Notes under the pieces: model-generated
Told to the model about the DNA's origin: nothing
The model's input: the letters and a program-made list of their open reading frames with translations, nothing else
Database searches by the model: none
In this document: piece by piece, positions 39,077-51,687 of the stretch
Layout: the number at the start of each line of letters is the position of its first letter
Numbering within the stretch: the first letter of the stretch is position 1
Origin: Telopea speciosissima
Taxonomy: Eukaryota; Streptophyta; Magnoliopsida; Proteales; Proteaceae
NCBI RefSeq assembly: GCF_018873765.1
Contig: NC_057923.1
Span: 19,997,913 to 20,061,912 of the forward strand
Direction of reading: 5' to 3'
DNA: 64,000 nucleotides
Made by a program: the position numbers and the translations under genes

Positions 39077-39274
39077 CTCTGCAGTGCATTAATCTGCAAT
39101 GCGGCCTTGCAAGCTTGACACGTGGATGATGCGACATCCAACAGTGCAAGTGCGATTGCATTTCATTTTGTTTTTTTTTCTTCTCAAGTATGGCACCGTT
39201 GGATGTCACATCATCCACTTATTGAGCTTGCAAGGCTGCACAGTAGTGCACCACCAGATCGATGCACTGCAGAG
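39077..39274. mobile_element. ~198-bp hairpin-forming MITE
   Basis: The left arm starts ctctgcagtgcat (39077-39089) and the right arm ends atgcactgcagag (39262-39274), a perfect 13-bp inverted repeat. The pairing continues inward with gaps: ccttgcaagctt against gagcttgcaagg, and gtggatgatg against catcatccac. The element could fold into a long imperfect hairpin. I could not settle a target duplication. Confidence 0.75.
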
Positions 39275-39871
39275 AAAAACCTATTTGGTTTGGTTGGATC
39301 CATCATGGTTTTAGTTCACTGATCGAATATTGGCCATGTATTGGTATTGTCGGGAAACAAAAGGAACGATAAATCACCTCACCTATTTTTTTAAAAAATA
39401 AAAAAAATAAAATTTTTGCATTTCAAAGGATGAACTAACAAATTCTACCAAACTGGACAAGTACAATGCGTATAATGATGTATATTGGGTTTTAATTCAT
39501 GGTATCGGAATGGGTGCATGTCAGTTCCAAAATTGATACGATACCAAAACGAGGTGAAGTTCCCTTTTGGTTGTTATGGCCAATCAAATGAATGTTTTTT
39601 CCTCTCAGGTTCCTTATTTGGTGCGGTTGTTCGGTGCCTCTAATAAGAAGGGGGTGGATCCCACCAAGGCAATGTGTTCGGACAAAGGATTAGGTCGTTG
39701 TTTCTACTCCCTATGAGAGGAATCAAACAACTGTATCGGACAGGGAACCTGAGAGGAACGTAATAAAGCTTCTGACACTTGGGTAATTTCCTTTTTTTTT
39801 TTTTGTGAAAAACCAGCAAAATTATAGTATTAAACAGGTTGGGAAAATACATTGTCTTTGTGGTAGGCATT

Positions 39872-40728
39872 TTATGCCAAATTTCTAGCTATCGTTAGAC
39901 ACAGATTATCCTCAGTATTCATAAAATATACATCCTGAGTAAGATCTGATATATAGAGTAAGTCTTTGAACAGGTTCCACGGCCATGTGCATTTGGTTGG
40001 AGATGGAAGAAATTCAGTGATCCACTTGTTATCACACCAGACTTCTTTAATCTTCAACCCAATGCAGGCAGCATGGTCTAATCCTTTACGGATCGCAAAA
40101 ATGTAGGAGGCCAGTTCTGTCGTGTTTCGAACGTTTCTTGCAGCAAAAAATTTGAAAGTGCCATCTACCAAAAAGATATAGGACCACCCGGCAACACTTA
40201 GTCCAGATATATTGTGTCCTGCACAGATTAAAACAGGAAAATCAAAAACAGCTAAGCTAAATGAGCAAATGTTGAGAGAGACCACGTCATTGTGTTCTAT
40301 TACAACCTGGGACGAAAAAGAGGGGGGGATTAAGTTTTGATCAGAGATCCATTTGTGGATATTATTCAGTATCCACATTGGATCAGGCTTTTCCAAGCCA
40401 AGCACCTCTTTGTTTCTAACTGTCCAAACATAATAACAAGTTATAATAAATACATTAGAAAACCAAGACACCAACTGTTTATCTGTCCTGAGTTGAAGAT
40501 AAAAAACCAGCAGAAAAGTTTCAGATTGTCAAAATTCAAGGAATCATGTCTTAACCCCAACGGTCCTGCTGCCCAAATGTGTTTAACCCAATCACAAGAT
40601 AGGAAAATATGCCATGGAGATTCAATACCATTTCCACAAAGAGCATAGGTAGATTCAATCTGGATCCATTTCGATAGAAGGACCTTGATAGGAAATCCTG
40701 CATTTAGCAAACGCCAGAAGAAGAGCAA
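39872..40728 (-). pseudogene. L1-type LINE zinc-binding and RNase H region, broken
   Basis: The minus strand encodes FFWRLLNAGFPIKVLL, then C-A-L-C and SPWHIFLSCDWVKHIW (zf-RVT, 40441-40728), followed in another frame by WTVRNKEVLGLEKPDP and an RNase H-like domain with AGWSYIFLVDGTFKFFAA, ELASYIFAIRKGLDHA and EVWCDNKWITEFL (39872-40474). This order is that of plant L1-type LINE ORF2 ends. The conserved Asp pattern is only partly kept and the two pieces are out of frame. Confidence 0.82.
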
Positions 40729-40885
40729 ATAAATTTTGGTAATTTCTTTTTCTCCCCTTATTTATGCAGGTGATGAGGGTCTACACCTACGGTGCACCCC
40801 CTCACCCTAACTGATGGCTGTGTGCATAAATCCTCTCCCATTTTTCATTTGTCAAAGTACCTAAATGATCCTTAATTTTATTTTT

Positions 40886-42192
40886 CAAAACCTAGGTTTT
40901 CATTAAAACACATGGATGCAACTATATGATTCAAGCAATGATGGTAGACTTGGGCACGGTTTTGGTATGCATTCTAAGTTGATTTTGCATTCTCGAATAA
41001 TAAAAAAAATAGTTATTTTTTGGGTAATTTACACATACCACCTCTGAGCTTAACGAAAGTATGATTTTACCCTCCAGTTTTGGAAAATTCTGCGTACCCC
41101 CCTGAGGTTTACAATCGTTAACAAATAAACCCATTCCGTCAGTTCATGACTAATAGTGTTAAAATCAAGGGGTAAATTTACAAAAATACCCCTTCAAGAA
41201 AAACTGACTACTCAAGGGGAATGTTTCAGCTATGATTGCTCGAATCAGCGATATCCACCAAGATTATTGATTTCGATTCTAGCAGGGCTTTAAGCCGATT
41301 CTTGTTTGGAATCGATGGCAACTAACGACGATGACAATCTTGATCCGACAAAGATGAAGGGACAAAGCTCCAAAACCTACATTTACATTAAAACACATGG
41401 ATGCAACTATATGATTCAAGCAATGATGGTAGACTTGGGCACCGTTTTGGTATGCATTCTAAGTTGATTTTGCATTCTCGGATAATAAAAAAAATAGTTA
41501 CTTTTAGGGTAATTTACACATACAACCTCTGAGGTTTAACGAAAGTATGATTTTACCCTCCAGTTTTGGAAAATTCTGCGTACCCCCCTAAGGTTTACAA
41601 TCGTTAACAAATAAACCCATTCCGTCAGTTCATGACTAATAGTGTTAAAATCAAGGGGTAAATTTACAAAAATACCCCTTCAAGAAAAACTGACTACTCA
41701 AGGGGAATGTTTCAGCTACGATTGCTCGAATCAACGATATCCACCAAGATTATTGATTTCGATTCTAGCAGGGCTTTAAGCCGATTCTTGTTTGGAATTG
41801 ATGGCAACTAACGACGATGACAATCTTGATCCGACAAAGATGAAGGGACAAAGCTCCACTAGCACATCCAAGACTCAAGGATACTTGCAACTCATCTTCC
41901 CCAATCGATTTGGGGAAGATGAGTTGCAGGTTTTTTTTTTTTTTTTTTTTTTTCTTGAAGGGGTATTTTTGTAACTTTACCCCTTGATTTTAACATTGTT
42001 AGTCATGAACTGACGGAATGGGTTTATTTGTTAACGCTTGTAAACCTCAGGGGGTATGCAGAATTTTCCAAAACTGAGGGGTAAAATCATACTTTCGTTA
42101 AATCTCAGGGGTGGTATATGTAAATTACCCTTATTTTTATCATCTGAGAATTGTGAAATCGGCCTAGAATGCATACCAAACACAGCTTTGGT
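40886..42192. mobile_element. Long inverted-repeat element with internal 485-bp tandem duplication
   Basis: The DNA at about 40957-41200 is an imperfect reverse complement of about 41937-42192, with the blocks ggtatgcattct, gggtaattt, accattccgtcagttcatga-like text and aaaatcaaggggtaa. Segment 40886-41370 is repeated as 41371-41855 at an exact 485-bp spacing with very few differences. The duplication includes about 70 bp of sequence outside the inverted repeat. The gggtaatttacacatacc-type end is common in plant Mutator-like elements. No transposase is present. Confidence 0.75.
41886..41928. repeat. Near-perfect 43-nt palindrome at the centre of the inverted repeat
   Basis: Two perfect 19-nt arms (tgcaactcatcttccccaa and its reverse complement) surround tcgat. 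It is followed directly by a run of about 22 T. It lies between the left and right arms of the larger inverted repeat, so the whole locus is a strong cruciform candidate. Confidence 0.9.
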
Positions 42193-42512
42193 AAACTGGT
42201 TTTAAACTAATTAAATTTTTTGAGAGGACATTAGGATATTTGCATGTCATGGATGAAGAACCGTTTTAAAACTGTTCCCGACTAGAGATAGGACCAACCG
42301 TTCTGTTCATATGATCGTTACATTATATATCACTAGAAATAATGATTTAAGGTCATAAATGTAATTATACATTATGTATGTGTATAAAATAAAATTTGGC
42401 ACAAATCTCACATGCTTTTATATCTCTGATATAAGGTTGATTATCCTTTGAATTATGAGAATTTTATTTGATAAAATCTTTTTACCATAATTAAAGGGAT
42501 ATCAAATACCTT

Positions 42513-42776
42513 TCAGAGTCTACCTTTTTCCACTTTTTGGTAAATAGCCAATCTATTTAAAAGAGCAAGATATACTCCCGTCAAAAAGACAGAGATTGGA
42601 AAAAGGCCAAATTCTCTCCCCAAGGCCCTCTTGGCAAGAGCATCAACAATAACATTACTAGTTCTTGGAATAAATTGAAAACAGGAAGACTCAAAACAAG
42701 TTTGAAGATACATAATATCTTTAACAATTGACTGAATTGTTAGAGGAGGGAAAGAGGAACCCGATTGCAAGGTCAA
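42513..42776 (-). pseudogene. LINE RNase H C-terminal fragment
   Basis: The minus-strand frame ends with CFQFIPRTSNVIVDALAKRA, the usual end of the RNase H domain of plant L1-type LINEs (R-x-x-N-x-x-A-D-x-L-A-K). Only about 85 codons remain and nothing upstream in frame is preserved. Confidence 0.75.
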
Positions 42777-42899
42777 GATCTCTTCTTGATTGTCATTCTC
42801 AACAATTAAATTGTCAATTCCCTTTGAGATAGCTTGTAGAAGTCCATCTTAGAGTGAATTGACAATTTCATTGTCTTCCCACTTTTGAAGCAAGATAGA

Positions 42900-43890
42900 T
42901 TGTAAATCCTAGGATTCACCAAAATGATATCTCATTCAGTTTACGAAACAGGGAGTTGGGATTCTATTAAGCCCTAATGGGCATGACTATTTAAAGACAC
43001 AAGAGGGGAACACCAATGACTGAATTTTTGGAGCTCTCCCCCCTTGGCCGATCCACCTATCTCTCTCATCACTCTCTCACTCTCTTTGAGTTGTGGTGAA
43101 ATTAGGGTTTGGGATTTTGAAAACCCTAAGCTATGGTGATAGTTGATCTTCGACGTTTTACTTCGAATTGGAGATTCAAGAGTTGATTATTTTTAATTCC
43201 TATCGTTGCTTGAGTGTGAAAGAACTATTATTTATAGGGGGAGCTTTGATGCAGTTCTAAGGTAACCTATTGCTCCTGCTTCAACTCATTATGGGTTGAT
43301 CTCAAATTTGAACGCAAAGGTTCTATACTCGATCTGAATCCGCTGTGCAATCGGGTCATCGATTCCAACAATTGGTAGCAGAGCCATGTCTTTCTGATCA
43401 AATTTGAGATGGGATGTTACCATGAGATTCTTCACTTTCTTCATTAATCATAATGTATTGTTGATTCTACCAATTAGAGTTACTAAAATTTTGAGTTTGG
43501 AGTTTTTGATTTGTTTCTCTCCAACCCTCTCTATCGTTAATAAAAAAAATTGATTTGGGATCCATGGTCGATCGGCCATGACTGGTCGACTCTGCCGCGT
43601 GCAAGCAGGTGCGTGCACCACCTGCATGCGGCCATGCACACACAAGTGGCCAAGTTGTCATACACGCAGATAGACGCGCGGCCTTGCGTGCACAAGAAGC
43701 CGTGCACGGCAATACGCGAGTAGGCAAGCTCACGCGCCTCTGCCCATGCGTTGTTGTTGCCTCTGCCGCATTCGGTTGGACTATGATCCTGGCAACATTC
43801 CTACTGCCTTTTCCCCTCGTTTTTTTCCCTTTGGATTTGTCTCCCTGAAATTTTAAAAAGGGGTGGGGATCGGGTCACTGATTCCAACAT
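42900..43890 (+). mobile_element. LTR and primer-binding site with short non-coding interior
   Basis: An LTR-like sequence ends gggtcatcgattccaaca at 43353-43370. It is followed after two bases by tggtagcagagcc at 43373, close to the plant initiator-Met tRNA primer-binding site (tggtatcagagc). About 500 bp later gggtcactgattccaaca recurs near 43873-43890, probably the end of a second, truncated LTR. The interior codes for no gag or pol and includes a GC-rich tract with repeated gcgtgcac-like words (about 43590-43750). This suggests a non-autonomous LARD- or TRIM-like remnant. Confidence 0.55.
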
Positions 43891-45515
43891 TTGCAACTGT
43901 CAGAAAATCAACGTAGCAGAATAGTGATTTTGCAAAGGAAAACGAAAAAGAAAGAGAAATCATACACACAAAAGACAAGATTTTACGTGATTTACCCCCA
44001 AGAAGGAAGCTACATCCATGACTGAGCGATAGTATGAATCTACTATTTCAGTAAAGAATAATACAAACCCTCTCTCACATCTCTCAAAGAGATAGCTACA
44101 ATATATAGAAAAACCCTAACCCATAAATTACAAAACTACCCCTAGAGACCCACCCGGTCTGATTCGAGATTTGAACTAAAAGATCTCGACGTGCTCTACA
44201 AGGACAGCGCCTTTGGCGTTGATGTATGCACTTTTAGGCCATTTATGTGTGTTTCGAAGGCAAAACAGCCCACCAAAAGAACACTACAACACTTTCTGGA
44301 CTGAGATCAGGCTTCACCAATAACAATCACATGATGATTATTATTAGAAAAAGAACGCTTATTGGTCGCGTGGTTCCTGCACTCAGACACAGGAGCACGT
44401 GAAAGACCGTGCAACCCCAGTGAAATTGAAAACCCCATCCAAACCAATGTTTCTGTGCATACTTTCATTGGCCCCTATGCCGGTGCAAGGACTACACCAC
44501 AGGTTAGCGTTCTCTTACCCATTATTATTATTATTATAGCATGTGTGTGGAAATTATTTTTTTTTCAAAGGGTTCCTCCCTTAGTTAATTTTTTTACTGT
44601 AATGTGTATACTTTGGGAATGGGTCACAGAATTGCATATTGAAATATAAAAATCATTCTTACCAAAAAAATATATCAAAATCAATTATATTCTTGGATAA
44701 TACAGGCTTAATTTATGCCAACAAATTTGAGACAGATTGTGATTGAGAGAATGTTTATGCCAAATTCTTCAACGCAGAGGATTAATCTTGATAGGAGAGC
44801 AAAAGAGGTTGGCATTATATTTTAAGGAATGAATTAGAAATTCCCTGTTGAGGCTACCACAATCATTTTTTATTAGGAAAATCAATAATTTGATCTCTTC
44901 CCTTCACCCCTTTCTTCCTCTGGGGCAGCTTCTAAAAGAAAATTTGAAATATTTTAAGAGGCACAAGGTTCTTTATTTTTTTTTTCTTTGTTTAATCAGA
45001 AAACAGAGTTCATTATTTTAAAAGGGATGACCTGTGATCATTTTTATTTAATGGGTAATGGTTGACAAAATGAATTCTGTAGTAGAATGAAAATTTAGAC
45101 GATTTAAGGATTTTGACTCTCTTGAGCATGAGCAGTTTAGATTGGAGAGGAAATTACCTATAGTAATTTTGAGTCACAAACAACCGCTAGTTTGGTTGGT
45201 TGGTGGCTTATCAGTTGAGTGCATTCCACCTAGGAAGTTAAGGGATCGACTCTACTGGATTGCATATTGTGCCAAAAAAGGCAACCCTCTCTTCTCTCCC
45301 CTCCTCCCCCCCTACTTCAAAAGCCTTCCCCTTTAGCTTGTAGTTGGCCTATGGGCCCTAGAGTAGGATAGAACAAAAAGAAAAATATTTTGAGTCATGA
45401 AGCCTAAAAATAATCTTTTTTTACATGAAAGCCAAAAATACACTACAAGGAGCAAATAATGTCAATCAACCAAAGGAAATAAAACATTTATCCCAACAAA
45501 TGAAGCCTAGATAAA
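43891..45515. other. Intergenic DNA, no gene recognised
   Basis: Mixed low-copy and repeat-like sequence. Short frames at 44362-44649 and 45142-45336 have no recognisable domain. A block near 43900-44150 resembles retroelement flanks but could not be assigned. Confidence 0.4.
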
Positions 45516-45891
45516 GGGTCCTTTTAGGCATTACCATGTACTAAAGTATAACGCTTTTCGATTTGCTACTTGACAACTCATTGGTTACTTCATGTGACAG
45601 AGGACCCCATATGCATCTCAATGGCCAAATTTTATTCTAAAATAAGAAAGAAATGTTTATTTACACTTAGGGTTAAAGTTTTAATAAAATTATGAAAAGA
45701 TCATCAAATGGAGATGAATATAAAATACAAAATGTCATCTTTTGTACTTTTAGTTACTTTCTCTACTCATTTTAAACTGAAATCGTACCAATGAGATGGT
45801 CCTCTATCACATGGACTTATCTATATACTATCATATGGCAAATAGTAAAGCATTATACGTCACTAGACATAATAACTGAGAACAAACCCCA
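45516..45891. mobile_element. Second, diverged copy of the miniature element seen at 291-670
   Basis: Shared blocks with the first copy include actaaagtataac/tgaagtataat near the left end, the block around tcctctatcacatgga, and gcattatacgtcactagacata near the right end. The ends are inverted relative to each other. Edges are approximate and no target duplication was fixed. Confidence 0.5.
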
Positions 45892-46168
45892 TATAGAAAT
45901 CCCCCCACTCTCTTTTTTTTTAAATTTTCTTAGAATTAACATAAAACTCTGATTATTTAATACCTCTAATTATTAGGAACTAGTCATAATGTTAGATTTT
46001 CTGTCATATCTATTTTAATATCTTCTAAGTAGTACTCTTAAAATAAATTATAAAAAAATTGATTTTTGCATTTATTTTTTAGAAAAGAAAATCTTTTTTC
46101 ATATCTCATCTCTACATCTATTTCAACGTGCAGTGCACCAGCTCATGTCATGGGTAATTTTGTAACTC

Positions 46169-46230
46169 TATATAAGCCGGCAGACATATGTGTTTAGAGA
46201 GAGAGAGAGAGAGGGGAGGGGAGGGGTAGA
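46169..46230 (+). promoter_or_regulatory. TATA box and GA-rich leader start of the RopGEF gene
   Basis: TATATAAG lies at 46169-46176 and is followed about 25 bp later by a run of GA (46195-46213). The leader up to the start codon at 46805 is rich in CT and A tracts and contains a minimal upstream ORF (ATG TTC TGA at 46738-46746). Transcription probably starts near 46200, but this is inferred from spacing. Confidence 0.45.
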
Positions 46231-46804
46231 GAGGTAGTTTTCCTTGCATGTCTTCCCGGGCTTTTGGGGGTCCATTGACTCTTCAAACAAGAGCTGAAAC
46301 TCCAACCTCCATAGCTTTAAAACAAACCTCACAAAATAATCTCTGATTGTTTAATCTCCTCTCTCTCACCACCTCACCTTTCTTTCTCAAACATGCACCC
46401 CACGTTCTATTTTTGTTGACAAAGGAAATAAAAAAAAAAAAAAAAAAAGAAAAAAGAAAAAAAAAAACACTACACAAACCTTCCCCCCCCCCCCCCCTTA
46501 ATCAGTTAATCATCTCCACATTTGCTTCTAATTCACCTAATCCAGCAAACCAGAACAAAACAGGTTCTAATCTCTCTCTCTCTCTCTCTCCTTCATTTCT
46601 TCAGGGAGATGGGCTTCCCTTCTATCTCCATATTTCCCTCTTTAACATAATTCTCTCCAACAACTACCACCACCACCACTTTGTTTAGCTTTCTCTTTCC
46701 ATCTCTATAGTCTTTCCAACCATATTTACCTTAAGCCATGTTCTGAGCTCCCATTTTCTTTTTTGCTTTTCCTTTCAAACCCATTTTTCTTGCTCGAACT
46801 CAGA

Positions 46805-49223
46805 ATGGTTCGAGCATTTGAACAAGATCATACAATTCAGAAATCTAAATCTTTTTACTTCAAAGGAATGTTTGACATGACAGGAAGACAGGCTCAAAGC
46901 CTTATTATTGAAAGTTATAAAGGAAGGTCATTGGTAGATGATCAAGTTACCTTTAGAAGTCAGGGATCCAATTCACCTGATAGGCCATTAATGGAGAAAC
47001 AACAAATTGGGTCTGCACTTAATCGATCACCTGATGTTGTTCCCAAGTCAAGATTGAGCAGAGAAGGGGGAGGTGGTGGCACTGGTGCCTCACAAGGCAG
47101 AGACAAGAATGCAGGTAAAACCAATGCTTTTTCATTTAATTCTTCTCTTACATCTTCTTCATCAGAGTCGAATCAATTTTGTTTTTTTTTTTTTGTTTTT
47201 TTTAATTTGTTTTCTCTGTTTTGTTTCCTGTTGGGTTTGGTTCAGATTTGGAAATGATGAAAGAAAGGTTTGCTAAGCTTCTTTTGGGTGAAGATATGTC
47301 TGGTGGAGGAAAGGGTGTTTCATCAGCTCTGGCTTTGTCAAATGCCATTACCAACCTTGCAGGTGCTTTCAATCTCTCTATAAAACAGTATTAATTTCCT
47401 TTCTTTGTTACAATGAACATAAATATGAATTAATGAGATAGAACCCCATACATTTATTTGTCTGTATATGTTGAACACAAACTGCATAAGTTCTATTATT
47501 AAGAAAAAAATTAATAGTTTGTGAATTTTCTTCTTTGTAATTTAAACAGCTTCTGTCTTTGGTGAGCAAAAGAGATTGGAACCCATGGCTCCAGAGAGGA
47601 AAGCAAGGTGGAGAAAAGAAATTGAGTGGCTCTTATCTGTTACTGATCACATTGTTGAATTTGTCCCTTCACAACAGCAAACCAAAGATGGATCAAGTGT
47701 AGAGGTGACATACTTCTCCATGAAATTCTTTCTTTGATCAATTTTTCATATATAAATAGACTGTTTCTTCTCACAATATTGATAATCTCTTGATCAAATA
47801 GATAATGGTGACACGACAACGAACTGATCTGCATATGAATATCCCTGCGCTGCGGAAACTTGATGCTATGCTCATCGTAAGCATCCGATCTCTTTAAGAT
47901 TTCAATGATTTAGAGGCTTGAGAGGCTAATTGATGCTGATATTTCTCTTTCTTTTTCCAATGGATTCATGATTAATTAACAGGACTACCTAGATAACTTT
48001 AAAGATCAGAATGAGTTCTGGTATGTATCAAGAGATTCTGATGAGGCTGAAAATGGAAATAGGAAGGATGACAAATGGTGGCTACCCACTGCTAAAGTCC
48101 CACCAGAGGGGCTTTCTGATGTATCAAGAAAATGGATACAGTTCCAAAAGGAATCTGTGAACCAAATACTAAAAGCAGCAATGGCCATAAATGCTCAGGT
48201 TATTTCAGAGATGGCAATCCCTGAAAACTATATTGAATCCTTGCCAAAGGTAAAAGGAACAAAACCCTATAGTTTATTTATGTAGAGCATTTGTGTCCTT
48301 TTTTCTTCCTGTTTATTTATTTCTCTATCTTATTTTGGTGTTAGAATGGGAGAGCAAGCCTTGGGGACTCTATATATAAGAGTATCACAGTTGAATACTT
48401 TGATCCAGAGCAATTCCTCTCCACCATGGACCTTTCGACGGAACACAAGATCCTAGACCTTAAGAATAGGATTGAAGCATCTATTGTAATTTGGAAGAGG
48501 AAGATGATCCACAAAGATGGAAAGTCTTCATGGGGTTCAGCAGTGAGTTTGGAAAAGAGGGAACTCTTTGAAGAGAGAGCAGAGAGCATTCTAGTCCTTA
48601 TAAAGCAGAGGTTCCCTGGCATTCCACAATCATCACTCGACATAAGTAAAATTCAATACAATCGGGTATGAACATGATCATGAACATTATACATTGTACT
48701 TATCTTGTTTTTCTTTATAAATTTTAAATTTATGTATTTAATCTCAAAGAGATATCTTGAATCTGAAATGCCACAGGATGTGGGACAGGCTGTTCTAGAG
48801 AGCTATTCAAGGATACTTGAAAGCTTGGCTTTCACAGTCATGTCAAGAATTGAAGATGTTCTCTATGCTGATTCCTTGGCTAAGGATCCATCGTTGGCTG
48901 AGTCAGGCAGAAAACCTTCAGTGGATTCCTTGCCGTCGATAGGGTGTGTAAAGTTTCCAGATCCTGAAGAAGAGATTCAGAAGTTGAATTCCATCGGGAC
49001 GCCTACTTCAATGACATTATCAGACTTTATGGGTTGGCATTTGGATCAAGGAGAAACCGAGCCAAAGAAAGATACATCAGAGAGTATAGATGACAATTGG
49101 AAAGAAGATGAAGAAAAGCCTATGACCAAACCTGCCAACATTAATGTTACCAACAAGAAACTTTCCTATATAGAGAAGCTTGAGATTTTGGGTGGTTTGA
49201 GAAGTCCAACAGCTCGTCATTAA
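46805..49223 (+). CDS. RopGEF with PRONE domain
   Basis: Coding exons: 46805-47114, 47246-47362, 47550-47704, 47802-47876, 47983-48249, 48345-48665, 48777-49223. They join to 1692 nt and 563 residues. The protein is a plant-specific guanine-nucleotide exchange factor that loads Rop (ROP/RAC) small GTPases with GTP at the plasma membrane in polar growth and receptor-kinase signalling. Residues 1-103 are a variable Ser- and Gly-rich N-terminus. The PRONE domain runs from about 104 to 455 and includes [77 protein letters not shown] and [18 protein letters not shown]. The variable tail ends [10 protein letters not shown], the conserved end seen in several RopGEFs and implicated in autoinhibition and kinase regulation. 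The start is the first ATG in this frame; upstream is T-rich leader. The exact paralogue is not assigned. Confidence 0.95.
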
Positions 49224-50069
49224 AACAGAAATATAGAGAAAACTCAGAAAAGAAAGAGTGTTTAAGGAGAGAAATAGTGAAAGAGAGTGAGGGGAGCTTG
49301 AATTCCCAATGTAAATATACTCAGACCCACAAAGAGTCTTTTAGACTCTAATTGGTTTTGTTACCATTTCATTCCTAATGTGGATGATGCATTTGGGTAA
49401 ATGCTCTCTTCTGTATCCAATGTGGATGTAATTGATTTGTAGAGTTTTAGCTACTGATCAGTTTTTATTCTGACCTTTATTTCAAAGAAAATACATGCTT
49501 CTTACTTCACTAGTCCTATGAATTGGCTGAAGTAGGAGTTCTTACTAGTCCTTGTTATTTGAGATTGTTAAGTTAAATTAATGATACTGATTTTGCAACT
49601 GGATACAACAATTACTCACACATATCCAAATGTAAATTTTAAAAACAAATACTGTTAGGGCGTCCATGGGGAACATGAGGCCAGTTGTATTTGTTCTTCT
49701 CAGATCATCTCATCTTCAGACTTTCTCAACTTCCACTTTGTCAGATCTCAAGTCAGTAGCAAGAGCATGAAAGAAGTGTCTGAAGCTTTCATAGGGCAGA
49801 TCTACCTGCTTCACCTACTACTGAAATCACTAAAATGACCAAGAACTACTTGTTTTGGGCAAAACAACCATAGGAATGGGAGAGATAGATATATAGTAAG
49901 CCTTAGTTAATTTCTTTTGAACTAGGATGTTTCTCCATGTACATGTCTTTCCAAGGCCTTTTTCTATTGCCCCGTGATGAGCATTTATTTTTGTAATCTA
50001 ATGACAAGAACCTACATATGATCGGTGTATTCTTTTAAAACTTAAAGGAAATTTTTATAGGACTATCAT
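49224..50069. other. RopGEF 3' flank, nothing further recognised
   Basis: Probable 3' untranslated region followed by AT-rich intergenic DNA. No other gene or repeat is recognised before the RTE fragment. Confidence 0.45.
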
Positions 50070-50475
50070 ATGACCGGTCATGATGTATGGTGTGGAATGT
50101 TGGGCAGTTAAGAAGCTTCATATAGATAAACTAAGTGTAATGGAGATGAGGATGTTGAGATGAATGTATGGCAAAACTAGGAAGGATAAAATAAGGAATG
50201 AGAATATTTGAGCGAAGTTAGGAGTAGCTCTGATACATGATAAGCTACAAAAGAGCCATTTAAGGTGGTATGACCATGTTCAACGGACGCCTTGGGATGC
50301 TCCAGTTTGAAGGAGTGATTTGATTCAGATTGAAGGAAATAAAAAGGCTAGGGGGCATGCCTAAAAAGTACTCATGCATAGCTTAGGTCTCGTATCTTGA
50401 ATGACTCTGAATAAAACTGATTGGAGAGGAACGATCCATATAGCCTACCCCATTTAGTTGGGATAAGACTATGTT
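50070..50475 (+). pseudogene. RTE-type LINE 3' fragment
   Basis: The plus strand carries broken RTE motifs (MMYGVECWAVKKL, MEMRMLR, MYGKTRKDKIRNE, HLRWYDHVQRTPWDAPV) and ends with gatccatatagcctacc, catttagttgggataag and a short ttgttg tail. It is the same family as at 22000-23003. Confidence 0.8.
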
Positions 50476-50480
50476 GTTGA

Positions 50481-50995
50481 ATGAAAAGAACCTACAAATG
50501 TTGTGGAGGTCTAAGCTGCATGTCCCTTGGCATGAGGTGTTATGGTTTAAAAACCATATATATTCTTCCTCATAACTTCATTGTGTGGAGAGTGATGACC
50601 AAGTCTCTCCCAACGCAGGGTTTTTCCAACCATACGCGTGTAGATCCGTTCCATTGCTTCTGCTTATGTTGGAATACTTTGGAGGATATTCATCATCTTT
50701 TCTTCTTGTGCCCGTTCTCCCAAAGAGTTTGGGAAAGAATCCTCTACAAAGATTTGGTAGCCAGGAGGAGGATCTTTGATCTTGATAGAGAGTGGAAGTG
50801 GGTCATATAGAACTTTAATTAAGCGAAATCAAGTTTCAGTATTGTGGGCAAACATGCATTCAATGCAACCATCTACCATATTTGGAGAGAGGATTATGAG
50901 ATGTTGGATCTTCCATCAAATTTGGGATTCCATCACCTTTGATGTTCGAGGGAAGATTCTCCTCCTTTGAGGAACCTTTCTTAGATTCTCTTAGG
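50481..50995 (+). pseudogene. L1-type LINE zinc-binding fragment
   Basis: The frame at 50481-50810 includes FIVWRVMTKSLPTQGF, then C-x3-C-W and DIHHLFFLCPFSQRVWERI, a zf-RVT domain. A short frame after it (50776-50970) has LWANMHSMQPSTIFGER, resembling the next LINE segment but without a continuous frame. It is a truncated copy next to the RTE tail. Confidence 0.72.
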
Positions 50996-51687
50996 AATAG
51001 ACACTGTTTCTTCTTATGATTTGCCTATTAGATTGAACCCGGTTATGGAGTTTCCCTTAAGGCAAGACTCCTTTTAATTTAAAGGTCCATTTGGGAATGC
51101 TAACTTAAGAACATGCCTTAAAATAATTTTAATTTATAAAAATGGTGGCATCCTACTTATTAATTGAATATAAAATAAGAGGTACTACGGACTAGTTTTG
51201 TGATTTGAAAAAACAATCGATGGTGGGCTGCATATCTCATTTCATTGAAATTAATCTTGTTATATTGTTATTGGATATATTTAGTATGTGTTAGAAATTT
51301 TTGTTAATTTATTTTGAACTGCTTGGAATCGATTAGGAACTGGAACTAGAATCGGCCCACCCATTAATTAATGTTCCTAGATCTCCGGTTTGAAACCAGT
51401 TAGCTTATTGGTCCGATTCTAATCCTGACCTCTTAGGGCTGAAACTGTTAAGGAACCGGACCAATTGACACCCTTATCGGTAATCAATACCCGACTGATC
51501 CATTAAATTGAACCCATAACAATCAAGTATTGGTATCAGATACAACTGATACCCATGTCCGATATCAATATGGATTAGCCGATACGCCTGATTTGTTACT
51601 ATTTTTAAATTCCATGGTTGCCTGCATGTTTTAATAGTGCTCTTCAGTAGCTCACTAGATAGAAGCCTAAATTAAGGGTTTCAAAAT

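Noticed and set aside
46347..46688. 113-codon frame before the RopGEF start
   Set aside because: It is built from A, C and CT tracts in the leader and starts at a non-ATG codon in that frame.
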